From contig NZ_CP109137.1 of assembly GCF_035918095.1 (NCBI RefSeq), positions 930,001 through 994,000 on the forward strand: 64,000 nt of DNA. The letters run 5' to 3'. A model generated the notes under the pieces. It had not been told where the DNA came from. It worked only from the letters and a program-made list of their open reading frames with translations, and made no database searches. Shown here piece by piece: positions 26,907 to 34,717 of the stretch. This stretch comes from Streptomyces sp. NBC_01750. Lineage in GTDB: Bacteria; Actinomycetota; Actinomycetes; Streptomycetales; Streptomycetaceae. Numbering within the stretch: the stretch's first letter is position 1; every line of letters starts with the position of its first letter. Position numbers and translations under genes: made by a program.

Positions 26907-27728
26907 CGCCGTCGCCGGTACCAAAACCGTGCGGCCAGGGAGCGGCCTGGTTCCGATGACGACAGTGGCGTACAGCTCGTCCGAGGTGACCACCCGCGGG
27001 ATCAGCCCGTCACGGGCCACGGTCTCGACGGCCTGCGGCGCCTGACGCTCGCTCGTCTCGAACAGCAGATGGCCGCCCGGCGCCAGCCAGAGTGACGCCG
27101 CGGCGGTCACCCGCCGCAGGACGTCGAGCCCGTCCGCGCCACCGTCGAGGGCGACCCGCGCCTCATGGACGCGCGCCTCCGCGGGAAGCAGCTCGATCTC
27201 TTCGGTGGGCACATAGGGCACGTTGGCGAGCAGGAGCTCGACGCGGCCCCGCAATGTGCCCGGCAGGGGCTCGTAGAGGTCGCCTTCATGGACCTGGCCA
27301 CCCGCGGCGCCGACATTGCGGCGGGCACACCGCACCGCGGCGGGGTCGATGTCGGACGCGTGCAGCTCGGCCCGGCCCAGACCGGCGACGACCGCCGCGC
27401 CCAACGCGCCCGAGCCGCAGCACAGGTCGACAATGACAGCTCCCGGCCCGGCCAGCGTCGCGGCGCTGGCGACGAGGAACTCCGTGCGGCGGCGGGGTAC
27501 GAAGACGCCGGGGTCCACGGCGACCCGCAGGCCGCAGAACTCCGCCCAGCCGAGGACGTGTTCAAGGGGCAGGCCGACGACGCGCCGCTCCACCATGGCG
27601 GCGAGGTGGTCGGAGTTCCGTGCCGCGGAGAGGAGCAACTGCGCCTCGTCCTCGGCGAAGACACAGCCGGCGGCACGAAGCCTGGTGACGATGACGGAAA
27701 GAGGAAGAAGTGACGGTGAAACCGACAT
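26901..27728 (-). CDS. PrmC/HemK-like protein glutamine methyltransferase, variant NVPY motif
   Basis: This 275-residue protein has the PrmC layout: a helical N-terminal domain (VVGLPLEHVLGWAEFCGLRV and VFVPRRRTEFLV) and a Rossmann SAM domain with VDLCCGSGALG near 99-109. The target-binding motif is NVPYVP where PrmC has NPPY. Actinobacteria often have a second PrmC-like gene of this type besides the true release-factor methyltransferase. The substituted motif suggests a changed target. It converges with the SGNH gene with a few bases of overlap and has no obvious operon. Confidence 0.85.
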   Translation of the reverse strand: MSVSPSLLPLSVIVTRLRAAGCVFAEDEAQLLLSAARNSDHLAAMVERRVVGLPLEHVLGWAEFCGLRVAVDPGVFVPRRRTEFLVASAATLAGPGAVIVDLCCGSGALGAAVVAGLGRAELHASDIDPAAVRCARRNVGAAGGQVHEGDLYEPLPGTLRGRVELLLANVPYVPTEEIELLPAEARVHEARVALDGGADGLDVLRRVTAAASLWLAPGGHLLFETSERQAPQAVETVARDGLIPRVVTSDELYATVVIGTRPLPGRTVLVPATAS

Positions 27729-27948
27729 GCGAACCCTTCGGGATGCCTATGGGCGCTCCCGCGGTCACCTATGCCTGATGGACCGCACAGCCGTGAGATG
27801 AGAGCACCCAGCCTGGTACAGCGGTAATGGGTCTCACCTCCTCGGCACGTTTCCTGCTGGAGACGGCAACACTACCCGAGCCGGACCGCGGCACGCAGTT
27901 CCGGCCGGCGCTCGGGCGCAAACACGCCCCGCCTCGATACTCTTGTCA

Positions 27949-28680
27949 ATGATGTTCACCGCCCTGGGCCCCACCTTCCGCGAACTGGCCGTGCAGGCAC
28001 TCTCGTCCACCGAGCACGGCTACGACCTGCTGGCTCCGAAGTTCGACCAGACGCCGTTCCGCACATCGGATCGCCTGCTGGACGCGGTGGTACGCGCCGT
28101 CCGGCCGCTCGGGCCGTTCCCGGCCGGACTCGACATCTGCTGCGGCACCGGTGCCGGAGCCGGTGTCCTGCGGCAGCTGTGCGAGAAACAGGTCACCGGC
28201 GTCGACTTCAGCGCGGGGATGCTCGCCACCGCCAGGTCCACCCTGCCGGATGTCCCCGGCGCGCCGCCGGTGAACTGGGTGCGGGCCGACGCCCGCGCGC
28301 TCCCCTTCCAGCGCGCCTTCGACCTGGCCGTGAGCTTCGGAGCGTTCGGTCACTTCCTGCCCCGGGAACGGCCCACGCTCTTCGCGCAGGTGCACGCGGC
28401 GCTGAAGCCCGGCGGCCGGTTCGTCTTTCCCGTTCCGGCACCGCCTCGAGTCGGCTCGAGGCCGTACTGGGCCATGTGGGGCTTCGACGCGGCGATGCGG
28501 GTACGGAATCTGCTGTGGCGCCCGCGTTTCATCATGTACTACCGCACGTTCCGGCTGCCGGACGTACTGGACGACCTGGCGCGGGCGGGATTCACCGTGG
28601 ACGTGCTGCCGCTGCCGGAGATCGGCCGACTGCCGGACGGAAGTCCTCGCTGCGCTGTGGTGGTCGCACGCCGAGCCTGA
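27949..28680 (+). CDS. class I SAM-dependent methyltransferase
   Basis: The 243-residue protein has the SAM loop LDICCGTGAGAG near 63-74, VTGVDFSAGMLATAR as motif II, DLAVSFGAFGHF as motif IV and LKPGGRFVFPVP as the post-motif. A doublet ATGATG gives the start; an in-frame TTG six bases before is unlikely. There is no ribosome site, but GATACT at 27936-27941 is a good -10 placed so that transcription could begin at the ATG, so the mRNA may be leaderless. Substrate unknown. A strong terminator follows. Confidence 0.88.
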   Translation: MMFTALGPTFRELAVQALSSTEHGYDLLAPKFDQTPFRTSDRLLDAVVRAVRPLGPFPAGLDICCGTGAGAGVLRQLCEKQVTGVDFSAGMLATARSTLPDVPGAPPVNWVRADARALPFQRAFDLAVSFGAFGHFLPRERPTLFAQVHAALKPGGRFVFPVPAPPRVGSRPYWAMWGFDAAMRVRNLLWRPRFIMYYRTFRLPDVLDDLARAGFTVDVLPLPEIGRLPDGSPRCAVVVARRA

Positions 28681-28723
28681 GCACGGCGGCCCGGCGCCAC
28701 CCCGGCAGGAGCCCGCGGTCCTG

Positions 28724-28753
28724 TCCGCCGGGCCGGGCGGCCGGCCCGGCGGA
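28724..28753. terminator. hairpin terminator between convergent genes
   Basis: Perfect 13-base GC-rich arms (28724-28736 and 28741-28753) enclose a 4-base loop. It lies between the methyltransferase stop at 28680 and the stop of the minus-strand LysR gene at 28809. Confidence 0.85.
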
Positions 28754-28808
28754 TCCCCGTTCCCAGGGGTCTGCTTCAGGCGCCGGAGGGCAGAGACGCC
28801 CGCCCCGC

Positions 28809-29741
28809 TCAGCCGGCGTCCTTGTCGCGTGACTCCCACTGCGTCGTGATGTGCCCGGCCTGCCGGGTGAGCGCGGCCACCAGATCCTGCGCACTGGGTG
28901 CGACGGTCGAGCGGAGGATCGCGACGCTGATCTCGCGGGCGAGCGGCGGCCCCTCCAGCGGCCGTACTGCGAGGTCGTCGCGCGGGGCGCCGAGCGCCAG
29001 GCGGGGCACCAGCGCCACGCCGGTGCCGGCCGCGACAAAGCCCTGCACCATGGCGTAGTCGTCGGTCCGCATCACATGCACCGGCTCGAAGCCGTGCTGG
29101 GCGCAGGCCCAGGACAGGACGCGGTCGCACGGATCACGGGGATCGGCTGCACCGACCCAGTCGTCGTCGCGCAGCTCCTGCAGCGGCACCCGGTCCAGCG
29201 CCGCGCATCTGTGGTCATCCGGCATGACCAGCAGCAGCGGGTCGGTCAGCAGCGGGTGCAGTTCGAAGTCCTCGTCCAGGTCCAGCCGGTCACCCGGCTG
29301 GGAGAAGACGAGGGCGGCCTGCAATTCACGGGACCTCAGTCCGCGCAGCAGGCTGGGCAGCTCGCCTTCGGCAAGGGAGATATGAACTCCCTTCTGGTTC
29401 AAGGCCTTTACGGCAGGTGGCAGCAGCAGCGCACCTGCCGTGGGAAAGGTGCCGATACGCAGCGTGCGGGCGCCGCGCTCGGCCAGACCGCGGACTTCCC
29501 ATTCGGCGAGCTGCAGTCGCTCGAGGACCGCTTCCGCGTGCGGCAGCAGCGTCTCGCCGAGTTCGGTGAGTACGGCGCCGCGGGGGCCGCGCTGCACCAG
29601 TGGAGCGTCGAAGTGGGCCTCGAGGACGGTCAGATGGTGCGTGACGGTGGGCTGTGCGTAGTGCAGCGCACGGGCGGCGCCCGCGAGCGAGCCCTCTTGC
29701 GCGATGGCCCTGAGGACCTGGAGGTGACGGAGCTCGAGCAT
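28809..29741 (-). CDS. LysR-family regulator of the decarboxylase/ABC locus
   Basis: The 310-residue protein has the LysR winged helix at the N-terminus (LRHLQVLRAIAQEGSLAGAARALHYAQPTVTHHLTVLE) and the substrate-binding-like effector domain from about residue 92 (TLRIGTFPTAGALLLPPAVKAL). The ATG is divergent from the PLP decarboxylase gene with only 73 bases between them. No ribosome site precedes it, so a leaderless transcript is possible. The T-N11-A element begins at the start codon itself, which suits autorepression. The effector may be the amino acid handled by the neighbouring enzyme and importer. Confidence 0.93.
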   Translation of the reverse strand: MLELRHLQVLRAIAQEGSLAGAARALHYAQPTVTHHLTVLEAHFDAPLVQRGPRGAVLTELGETLLPHAEAVLERLQLAEWEVRGLAERGARTLRIGTFPTAGALLLPPAVKALNQKGVHISLAEGELPSLLRGLRSRELQAALVFSQPGDRLDLDEDFELHPLLTDPLLLVMPDDHRCAALDRVPLQELRDDDWVGAADPRDPCDRVLSWACAQHGFEPVHVMRTDDYAMVQGFVAAGTGVALVPRLALGAPRDDLAVRPLEGPPLAREISVAILRSTVAPSAQDLVAALTRQAGHITTQWESRDKDAG

Positions 29742-29754
29742 ATAGACATTCTAT
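29741..29754. promoter_or_regulatory. LysR-type box in the divergent promoter
   Basis: ATAGA-CAT-TCTAT at 29742-29754 is a perfect dyad, and with the flanking T at 29741 it fits T-N11-A. It touches the lysR start codon and lies about 60 bases before the decarboxylase start. A second TATGA occurs at about 29785-29789, possibly a further contact site. Confidence 0.55.
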
Positions 29755-29814
29755 GAAGATACCCAGAGAACTGCAGCATTCCTCTATGAGTCCAGCGCTG
29801 GCACGCTGACCGAC

Positions 29815-31440
29815 GTGAACACCAGAACCACAGCAGTACCCGACCTCTCGCCGCCGGTGTCCGCACAGTGCCGCGCTCCGTACGCGGAGGCGCTCAGGAC
29901 CCACGCCGGACGGGGCTGGCTCCGCCTCAACGTCCCCGGTCACGCCGCCGAGGCCGACAGCTTCGGTCCGCTCGCCACTACCTTCGGGCCCGAGTCGCTG
30001 CGCCTCGATTTCCCTCCGCTGCTCGAGGGTCTCGACCTCGGTACGGATACGCCCATGGACGAGGCGCTGGCCCTGGCCGCGCAGGCGTGGGGGGCACGAC
30101 GCACGTGCTTCCTGACGAACGGCGCTTCGCAGGGCAACCACATCGCGTCCCTGGTGACCCCGGCTCTGGGACGGACCCTCGTGGTCCAGCGCAGCGTGCA
30201 CTCCAGCGTGATCGACGGTCTGGTGCTGTCCGGGCTGAAGGCCGCCTTCGTCCAGCCGTCCGTCGACACCGAGCAGGGCATCGCCCATGGCGTGACGGCC
30301 GAGGATCTCGCCGTGGCCATCGCCCGGCATCCCGATGCCGCGGCCGCCTATGTTGTCTCCCCCAGCTACTTCGGTGCGGTCGCCGACATACGCGCCCTCG
30401 CCGACGTGGCTCATGGCGCGGGCATCCCGCTGATCGTCGACGAGGCATGGGGCGCGCATTTCGGATTCCATCCGCGCCTGCCCGGTAACGCGCTCTCGCA
30501 GGGCGCCGACCTGGTGACCTCCAGTACGCACAAGCTCGCCGGCAGCCTCACCCAGTCCGCGATGCTGCACCTCGGGCACGGACCGTTCGCGGACGTGCTC
30601 GAGCCCTTGATCGACCGGGCGTTCCGGCTGGTGCAGTCCACGAGCTCGAGCGCGCTGCTGCTGGCCTCCCTCGACCTGGCCCGGATGACGCTGATGGCCG
30701 GCCGTGACGCCATCGGCGCCTCCGTCGCGGCAGCGGACGAGATACGCGCGGTGGTCCGCTCCGTCGGCCGGTTCGCCGTGGTCAGCGACGGCTTCGGACG
30801 GTTCCCCGACATCCTGACGGCCGATCCGCTGCGCATTGCCATCGACACCCGCGCCGGGGGAATCCCGGGCCACGAGGCACGCCGCCGACTGTCGCGCGAC
30901 CACCGGATCATGGTGGAGGTCGCCACCGACTCGGCGATCGTCGCGGTGGTCGGCGCCGGTTCGGCCCCAGGCACCGACCGGTTCATCGAGGCCCTGCACG
31001 CCCTGCCTTCTCCTCTTGGCGGCGCCGGTCCCGGAAGCACCGGTCCCGGAAGCACCCGTCCCGGGAACGCCGGTCCCGGGAACGCCGGTCCCGGGAACGC
31101 CGGTCCCGGGAATGCCTACGAACGGCTACGGCTGTCACTGCCGCAGCCCGGACCTTCCCGCCTCACCGCCCGCGAGGCCTTCATGAGCCCCACCCGCGTG
31201 GTGCCCGCCGCAAGGGCCGTCGGTCTCATCTCCGCCGACACGCTGGCCGCGTACCCGCCGGGCATCCCCAATGTGCTGCCCGGCGAGGTCATCACCGCCG
31301 AGACGGTCCGCTTCCTGCAGCTCACCGCGTCGGCTCCGAGCGGCCATGTACGCGGCGCGGTCGATCCGGGCGTCTCGCGCATGCGCGTCGTCGACCCGTC
31401 GCACGCCGCCGACGCCACCGCTGCCGCCCGGGCCGGCTGA
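29815..31440 (+). CDS. PLP-dependent Orn/Lys/Arg-decarboxylase-family enzyme
   Basis: This 541-residue fold-type I protein has LNVPGHAAEADSFG at the start, the cofactor-contact region FLTNGASQGNHIAS at 99-112, VSPSYFGAVADI, IVDEAWGAHFGFHP with the PLP-ring aspartate (D209), and STHKLAGSL with the Schiff-base lysine K240. This is the pattern of the short, wingless Orn/Lys/Arg decarboxylases of Gram-positive bacteria (SpeA/YaaO type). The start is a GTG; no ribosome site is clear. A Gly-Pro-rich repeat of about 30 residues separates the large domain from the C-terminal domain. The amino-acid importer downstream suggests it decarboxylates an imported basic amino acid, but the substrate is inferred. 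Confidence 0.9.
   Translation: MNTRTTAVPDLSPPVSAQCRAPYAEALRTHAGRGWLRLNVPGHAAEADSFGPLATTFGPESLRLDFPPLLEGLDLGTDTPMDEALALAAQAWGARRTCFLTNGASQGNHIASLVTPALGRTLVVQRSVHSSVIDGLVLSGLKAAFVQPSVDTEQGIAHGVTAEDLAVAIARHPDAAAAYVVSPSYFGAVADIRALADVAHGAGIPLIVDEAWGAHFGFHPRLPGNALSQGADLVTSSTHKLAGSLTQSAMLHLGHGPFADVLEPLIDRAFRLVQSTSSSALLLASLDLARMTLMAGRDAIGASVAAADEIRAVVRSVGRFAVVSDGFGRFPDILTADPLRIAIDTRAGGIPGHEARRRLSRDHRIMVEVATDSAIVAVVGAGSAPGTDRFIEALHALPSPLGGAGPGSTGPGSTRPGNAGPGNAGPGNAGPGNAYERLRLSLPQPGPSRLTAREAFMSPTRVVPAARAVGLISADTLAAYPPGIPNVLPGEVITAETVRFLQLTASAPSGHVRGAVDPGVSRMRVVDPSHAADATAAARAG
31027..31116 (+). repeat. six 15-base tandem repeats inside the decarboxylase gene
   Basis: The unit GGTCCCGGGAACGCC is repeated six times in register. 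The first two copies carry AGCACC ends, and the middle copies are identical. It encodes GPGST/GPGNA pentapeptides, a flexible linker between the PLP domain and the C-terminal domain. The near-identity suggests recent slippage expansion, so copy number probably differs between strains. Confidence 0.95.
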
Positions 31441-31499
31441 CACTCCGCCGCGCACCTCTGTCCCCCGCCCTCATCCCTTCACCGATGGAGAACTCGATC

Positions 31500-32441
31500 A
31501 TGACTGCACGCATACCGAGCCGCCGTGCGTTCACGGCCGTCGCCGCCGCGTGTTCGGCCGGCCTGCTGCTGAGCGCCTGCGGCAACCAGACCGCCGACGC
31601 GGAGAAGGAGAAGGCCGGCGGCAGGAAGAGCAGCGCGCCGCTCTTCGACAAGCTGCCGGCGGACATCCGGCAGGCAGGTGTCATCAAAGTGGGCACGGAC
31701 GCCCAGTACGCCCCGATGGAGTACGAGGAGGGCGGCCGGATCGTCGGGGTGGACCCCGACATCGCCGCGGAACTGGGCAAGAAGCTCGGCGTGAAGTTCG
31801 CGTTCACATCGGGCTCCTTCGAGGGCCTGATCACCGCGCTGAACTCCGGCCGCCACGATGTCGTCATCTCCTCGATGAGCGACACCAAGGCACGTCAGCG
31901 GGGCCTGGACGAGAAGGGCAAGAAGGCAGGCAAGGGCGTCGACTTCGTGGACTACTTCGTCGCCGGCACGGCCGTGTACGTCGAGAAGGGCAACCCGCTC
32001 GGCATCAAGTCCATCGCGGATCTGTGCGGCAGACCGACCGCCGTACAGCGTGGGACCACCTTCGAGAAGTCTGTGCAGACTCAGTCGAAGGCGTGCGTGA
32101 AGGCCGCGAAGCCGGCCATCGAGATCGAGTCCTTCGACACCGATGCGGAGGCCCAGACCCGGGTGAAGTCCGGCGGCGCCGTCGCCGGGGTCAACGACTA
32201 TCCGGTGGCCCTGGACCTGTCCCGCAAGGCGGACGGCGGCAAGGCGTTCGAGGTCGTGGGCGAGCAGGTCGACGCCGGTCCGTTCGGTATCGCCGTCGAC
32301 AAGGACAACGCGCAGCTCCGTGACGCTCTGAAGGCAGCGGTTGACGCGATCATCGCGGACGGCACGTACAAAGAGGTCCTCGCGAAATGGGACGCCGCCA
32401 GTGGCGCGGTCACCAAGGCGACCGTCAACGCCGGTTCCTGA
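31500..32441 (+). CDS. polar amino-acid ABC transporter, substrate-binding lipoprotein
   Basis: The protein has 313 residues from the ATG at 31500 with GGAG nine bases upstream (an ATG at 31485 is in frame but too close to that site). The lipobox LLSAC puts the lipid-modified cysteine at residue 27 after a basic, hydrophobic signal. The mature part is a family 3 solute-binding protein: IKVGTDAQYAPMEYEEGGRIVGVDPDIAAELGKKLG and the GSFEGLITALNSGRHDVVIS segment are diagnostic. It delivers a polar amino acid to the permease encoded 26 bases downstream. Substrate is unknown; context suggests the substrate of the decarboxylase upstream. Confidence 0.94.
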   Translation: MTARIPSRRAFTAVAAACSAGLLLSACGNQTADAEKEKAGGRKSSAPLFDKLPADIRQAGVIKVGTDAQYAPMEYEEGGRIVGVDPDIAAELGKKLGVKFAFTSGSFEGLITALNSGRHDVVISSMSDTKARQRGLDEKGKKAGKGVDFVDYFVAGTAVYVEKGNPLGIKSIADLCGRPTAVQRGTTFEKSVQTQSKACVKAAKPAIEIESFDTDAEAQTRVKSGGAVAGVNDYPVALDLSRKADGGKAFEVVGEQVDAGPFGIAVDKDNAQLRDALKAAVDAIIADGTYKEVLAKWDAASGAVTKATVNAGS

Positions 32442-32467
32442 CCACTGCGTTCCACCGAGAGGAAGAC

Positions 32468-33373
32468 ATGGTGAGTAAGCCAATTGACCGGACCCCGCAG
32501 GAGATCCGGGCGATTCCGGTGCGCCACTGGGGCCGTTGGGTTTCCGGCGTGATCGTGGTGGCGTTGCTGGGCACGCTGGTGTACTCGTTCTCGCAGGGCG
32601 ACGTCAACTGGGGCACGGTCGGGGACTTCGTCTTCGACGACCGGATCCTGGCGGGCATGGGCCGCACGGTGCTGATCAGCGTGCTGTCGATGCTGATCGG
32701 CCTGATTCTGGGCATTGTTTTCGCGGTCATGCGGCTGTCGAAGAACCCGGTGACGGGTGCGGTGTCCTGGCTGTACATCTGGTTCTTCCGCGGCACCCCG
32801 GTGTATGTGCAGCTGCTGCTCTGGTTCAACCTCGCGCTGATCTTCCCCGTCCTGAACCTCGGGTTCTACAAGGACGAGATGGTCGACGTCATGACCCCGT
32901 TCGTGGTCGCCCTGCTGGGCCTGGGCCTGAACGAGGGCGCCTACATGGCCGAGATCGTCCGGGCCGGCATCCAGTCGGTCGACGAGGGCCAGACCGAGGC
33001 TTCGCACGCGCTGGGCATGCCCACCGGCAAGACCATGCGGCGGATCGTGCTCCCACAGGCGATGCGGGTGATCGTGCCGCCGACCGGGAATGAGTTCATC
33101 AACCTGCTCAAGACCTCCTCCCTGGTGTCCGCGGTGCAGTACAACGAACTGCTCCGCGCGGCGACGAACATCGGCTCCACGTCGTTCGCGGTCATGGAGA
33201 TGCTGCTGGTGGCCTCGATCTGGTACCTGGCTCTGACCAGCGTCTTCAGCGTCGGCCAGTACTACGTCGAGCGCTACTACGCCCGCGGATCGCTGCGGCA
33301 GCTGCCGCCGACGCCGTGGCAGAAGGTCAAGGCCAATCTGGCGTTCGGCCGTCCGAAGGGAGGCGTCGCATGA
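32468..33373 (+). CDS. amino-acid ABC transporter permease (HisM/GlnP family)
   Basis: The protein has 301 residues from an ATG with GAGGAAGAC upstream. There are five main hydrophobic helices after a cytosolic N-terminus of about 25 residues. [27 protein letters not shown] is the typical start of the HEQRO permease domain. [31 protein letters not shown] contains the EAA loop that contacts the ATPase. Only one permease gene is present, so the channel is probably a homodimer. It overlaps the ATPase gene by ATGA. Confidence 0.94.
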   Translation: MVSKPIDRTPQEIRAIPVRHWGRWVSGVIVVALLGTLVYSFSQGDVNWGTVGDFVFDDRILAGMGRTVLISVLSMLIGLILGIVFAVMRLSKNPVTGAVSWLYIWFFRGTPVYVQLLLWFNLALIFPVLNLGFYKDEMVDVMTPFVVALLGLGLNEGAYMAEIVRAGIQSVDEGQTEASHALGMPTGKTMRRIVLPQAMRVIVPPTGNEFINLLKTSSLVSAVQYNELLRAATNIGSTSFAVMEMLLVASIWYLALTSVFSVGQYYVERYYARGSLRQLPPTPWQKVKANLAFGRPKGGVA

Positions 33374-34131
33374 GCGCCATGGTGAAGGCCGAGGGCGTCC
33401 ACAAGTCCTACGGTCCCGCGCACATCCTCAAGGGCATCGATCTTGAGGTCGCCCCGCGTGAGGTGTTCTGCCTGGTCGGCCCGTCCGGTTCCGGCAAGTC
33501 CACGTTCCTTCGGTGCATCAATCACCTGGAGCAGATCAACGCCGGCCGGCTCTCGGTCGACGGCCGGCTGGTGGGCTACCGGCAGAAGGGCGACAAGCTC
33601 TACGAGCTGAAGGACAGCGAGGTCGCGGCGCAGCGCCGGGACATCGGCATGGTCTTCCAGCGCTTCAACCTGTTCCCGCACATGACCGCTCTGGCGAATG
33701 TCATGGAAGCCCCGATCCAGGTCAAGGGCGAGTCGAAGGCCGTGGCCCGGGCCCGCGCGGAGCGGCTGCTGGACCGGGTGGGCCTGTCGGACAAGGCCAG
33801 GAACTATCCGTCGCAGCTCTCCGGCGGCCAGCAGCAGCGCGTCGCCATCGCCCGCGCGCTGGCGATGGAACCGAAGCTGATGCTCTTCGACGAGCCCACC
33901 TCCGCCCTCGACCCGGAGCTGGTGGGTGACGTCCTGGACGTCATGCGCGGCCTCGCCGAGGACGGCATGACCATGATCGTCGTCACCCACGAGATGGGCT
34001 TCGCCCGCGAGGTCGGCGACGCCCTCGTCTTCATGGACGACGGCGTCGTGGTGGAGTCCGGCCACCCCCGCGACGTACTGAACAACCCCCAGCACGACCG
34101 CACCAAATCCTTCCTCTCGAAGGTGCTGTGA
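33370..34131 (+). CDS. amino-acid ABC transporter ATPase
   Basis: The 253-residue ABC ATPase of the GlnQ/HisP class overlaps the permease stop by four bases. Walker A is GPSGSGKST near 41-49, the Q-loop [10 protein letters not shown] near 97-106, the signature LSGGQQQR near 152-159, Walker [14 protein letters not shown] near 172-184 and the switch histidine in VVTHEMGF near 208. All key residues are intact. It completes a three-gene importer that begins at 31500, and a strong terminator follows. Confidence 0.96.
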   Translation: MSAMVKAEGVHKSYGPAHILKGIDLEVAPREVFCLVGPSGSGKSTFLRCINHLEQINAGRLSVDGRLVGYRQKGDKLYELKDSEVAAQRRDIGMVFQRFNLFPHMTALANVMEAPIQVKGESKAVARARAERLLDRVGLSDKARNYPSQLSGGQQQRVAIARALAMEPKLMLFDEPTSALDPELVGDVLDVMRGLAEDGMTMIVVTHEMGFAREVGDALVFMDDGVVVESGHPRDVLNNPQHDRTKSFLSKVL

Positions 34132-34176
34132 CCGATCCAGGGCACTGCGACCGAGCGGTGCCGCGTCCCTGAACAG

Positions 34177-34207
34177 GGCCGCCCGGCAGCAGTTCTGCCG
34201 GGCGGCC
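34177..34207 (+). terminator. hairpin terminator after the amino-acid ABC operon
   Basis: Perfect 13-base arms (34177-34189 and 34195-34207) enclose a 5-base loop, 46 bases past the ATPase stop. The convergent caspase-partner gene ends at 34245, so it may serve both directions. Confidence 0.85.
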
Positions 34208-34244
34208 GTTCGCGTCGTGGGTCCGGCCACGGACCGGTAGGCAG

Positions 34245-34717
34245 TCAGAACTCCACTGTGATGAAGCCGTCTTCCGTCTCCGACGGCGCGAGAACGGTAT
34301 AACCGAACCTCTCCTTCAGACCGTCCAGGTCCCACAACGCCGCGCGCGAGCGATAGTTGAAGACGATCTCCTTCTCCGAGCCGCCGTGCTTGAGGATCCG
34401 CGCCATGGCGGTCTCGTTGGGATGTGCGTGTACGGCGAGTCCGACACGTCGAGGGACACGAGCGTTTCCTCGCCTTCCCGCGCTTCGACGTCCTCTGTCA
34501 GCACGGCACCTGACGGCAGCGTCGCCGAGACGACGTAGCGTCCCGCCGTGACCTGGTATCGCTCCGGAGTGACCGAAATCCCGCAGGGGATCAGGATGTT
34601 GCGCCGCCCCGCGCCGGTGGCACCGGCCGGGTAGATGTCGCCGACGATGTTGACGCCACCGGCGAGGTCGTCCTCGACGGTGGTGAGGAAGACGCTCACG
34701 CCGAGAGTCGCGCTCAT
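34245..34717 (-). CDS. small beta-rich partner of the caspase-like protease, reading frame broken
   Basis: The ATG at 34717 overlaps the caspase stop codon (ATGA). The first frame reads well to about 34433 (…EGEETLVSLDVSDSP), then turns to nonsense. A second frame, offset by one base, continues with a protein-like end (HAHPNETAMARILKHGG … EDGFITVEF) to a stop at 34245. Joined by a -1 shift at about 34433, the product would be 157 residues. The N-terminal part (VTPERYQVTAGRYVVSATLPSG) looks like a beta-sandwich of the carboxypeptidase-regulatory type; I know no named family. Either a base is missing (mutation or assembly error) or there is frameshifting. As it stands, translation from the ATG would end at 34316. 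Confidence 0.6.

Noticed and set aside
31027..31116. Tandem repeats as a possible CRISPR-like array
   Set aside because: The units are 15 bases, directly adjacent with no spacers, and in frame with the decarboxylase; it is a coding linker repeat.
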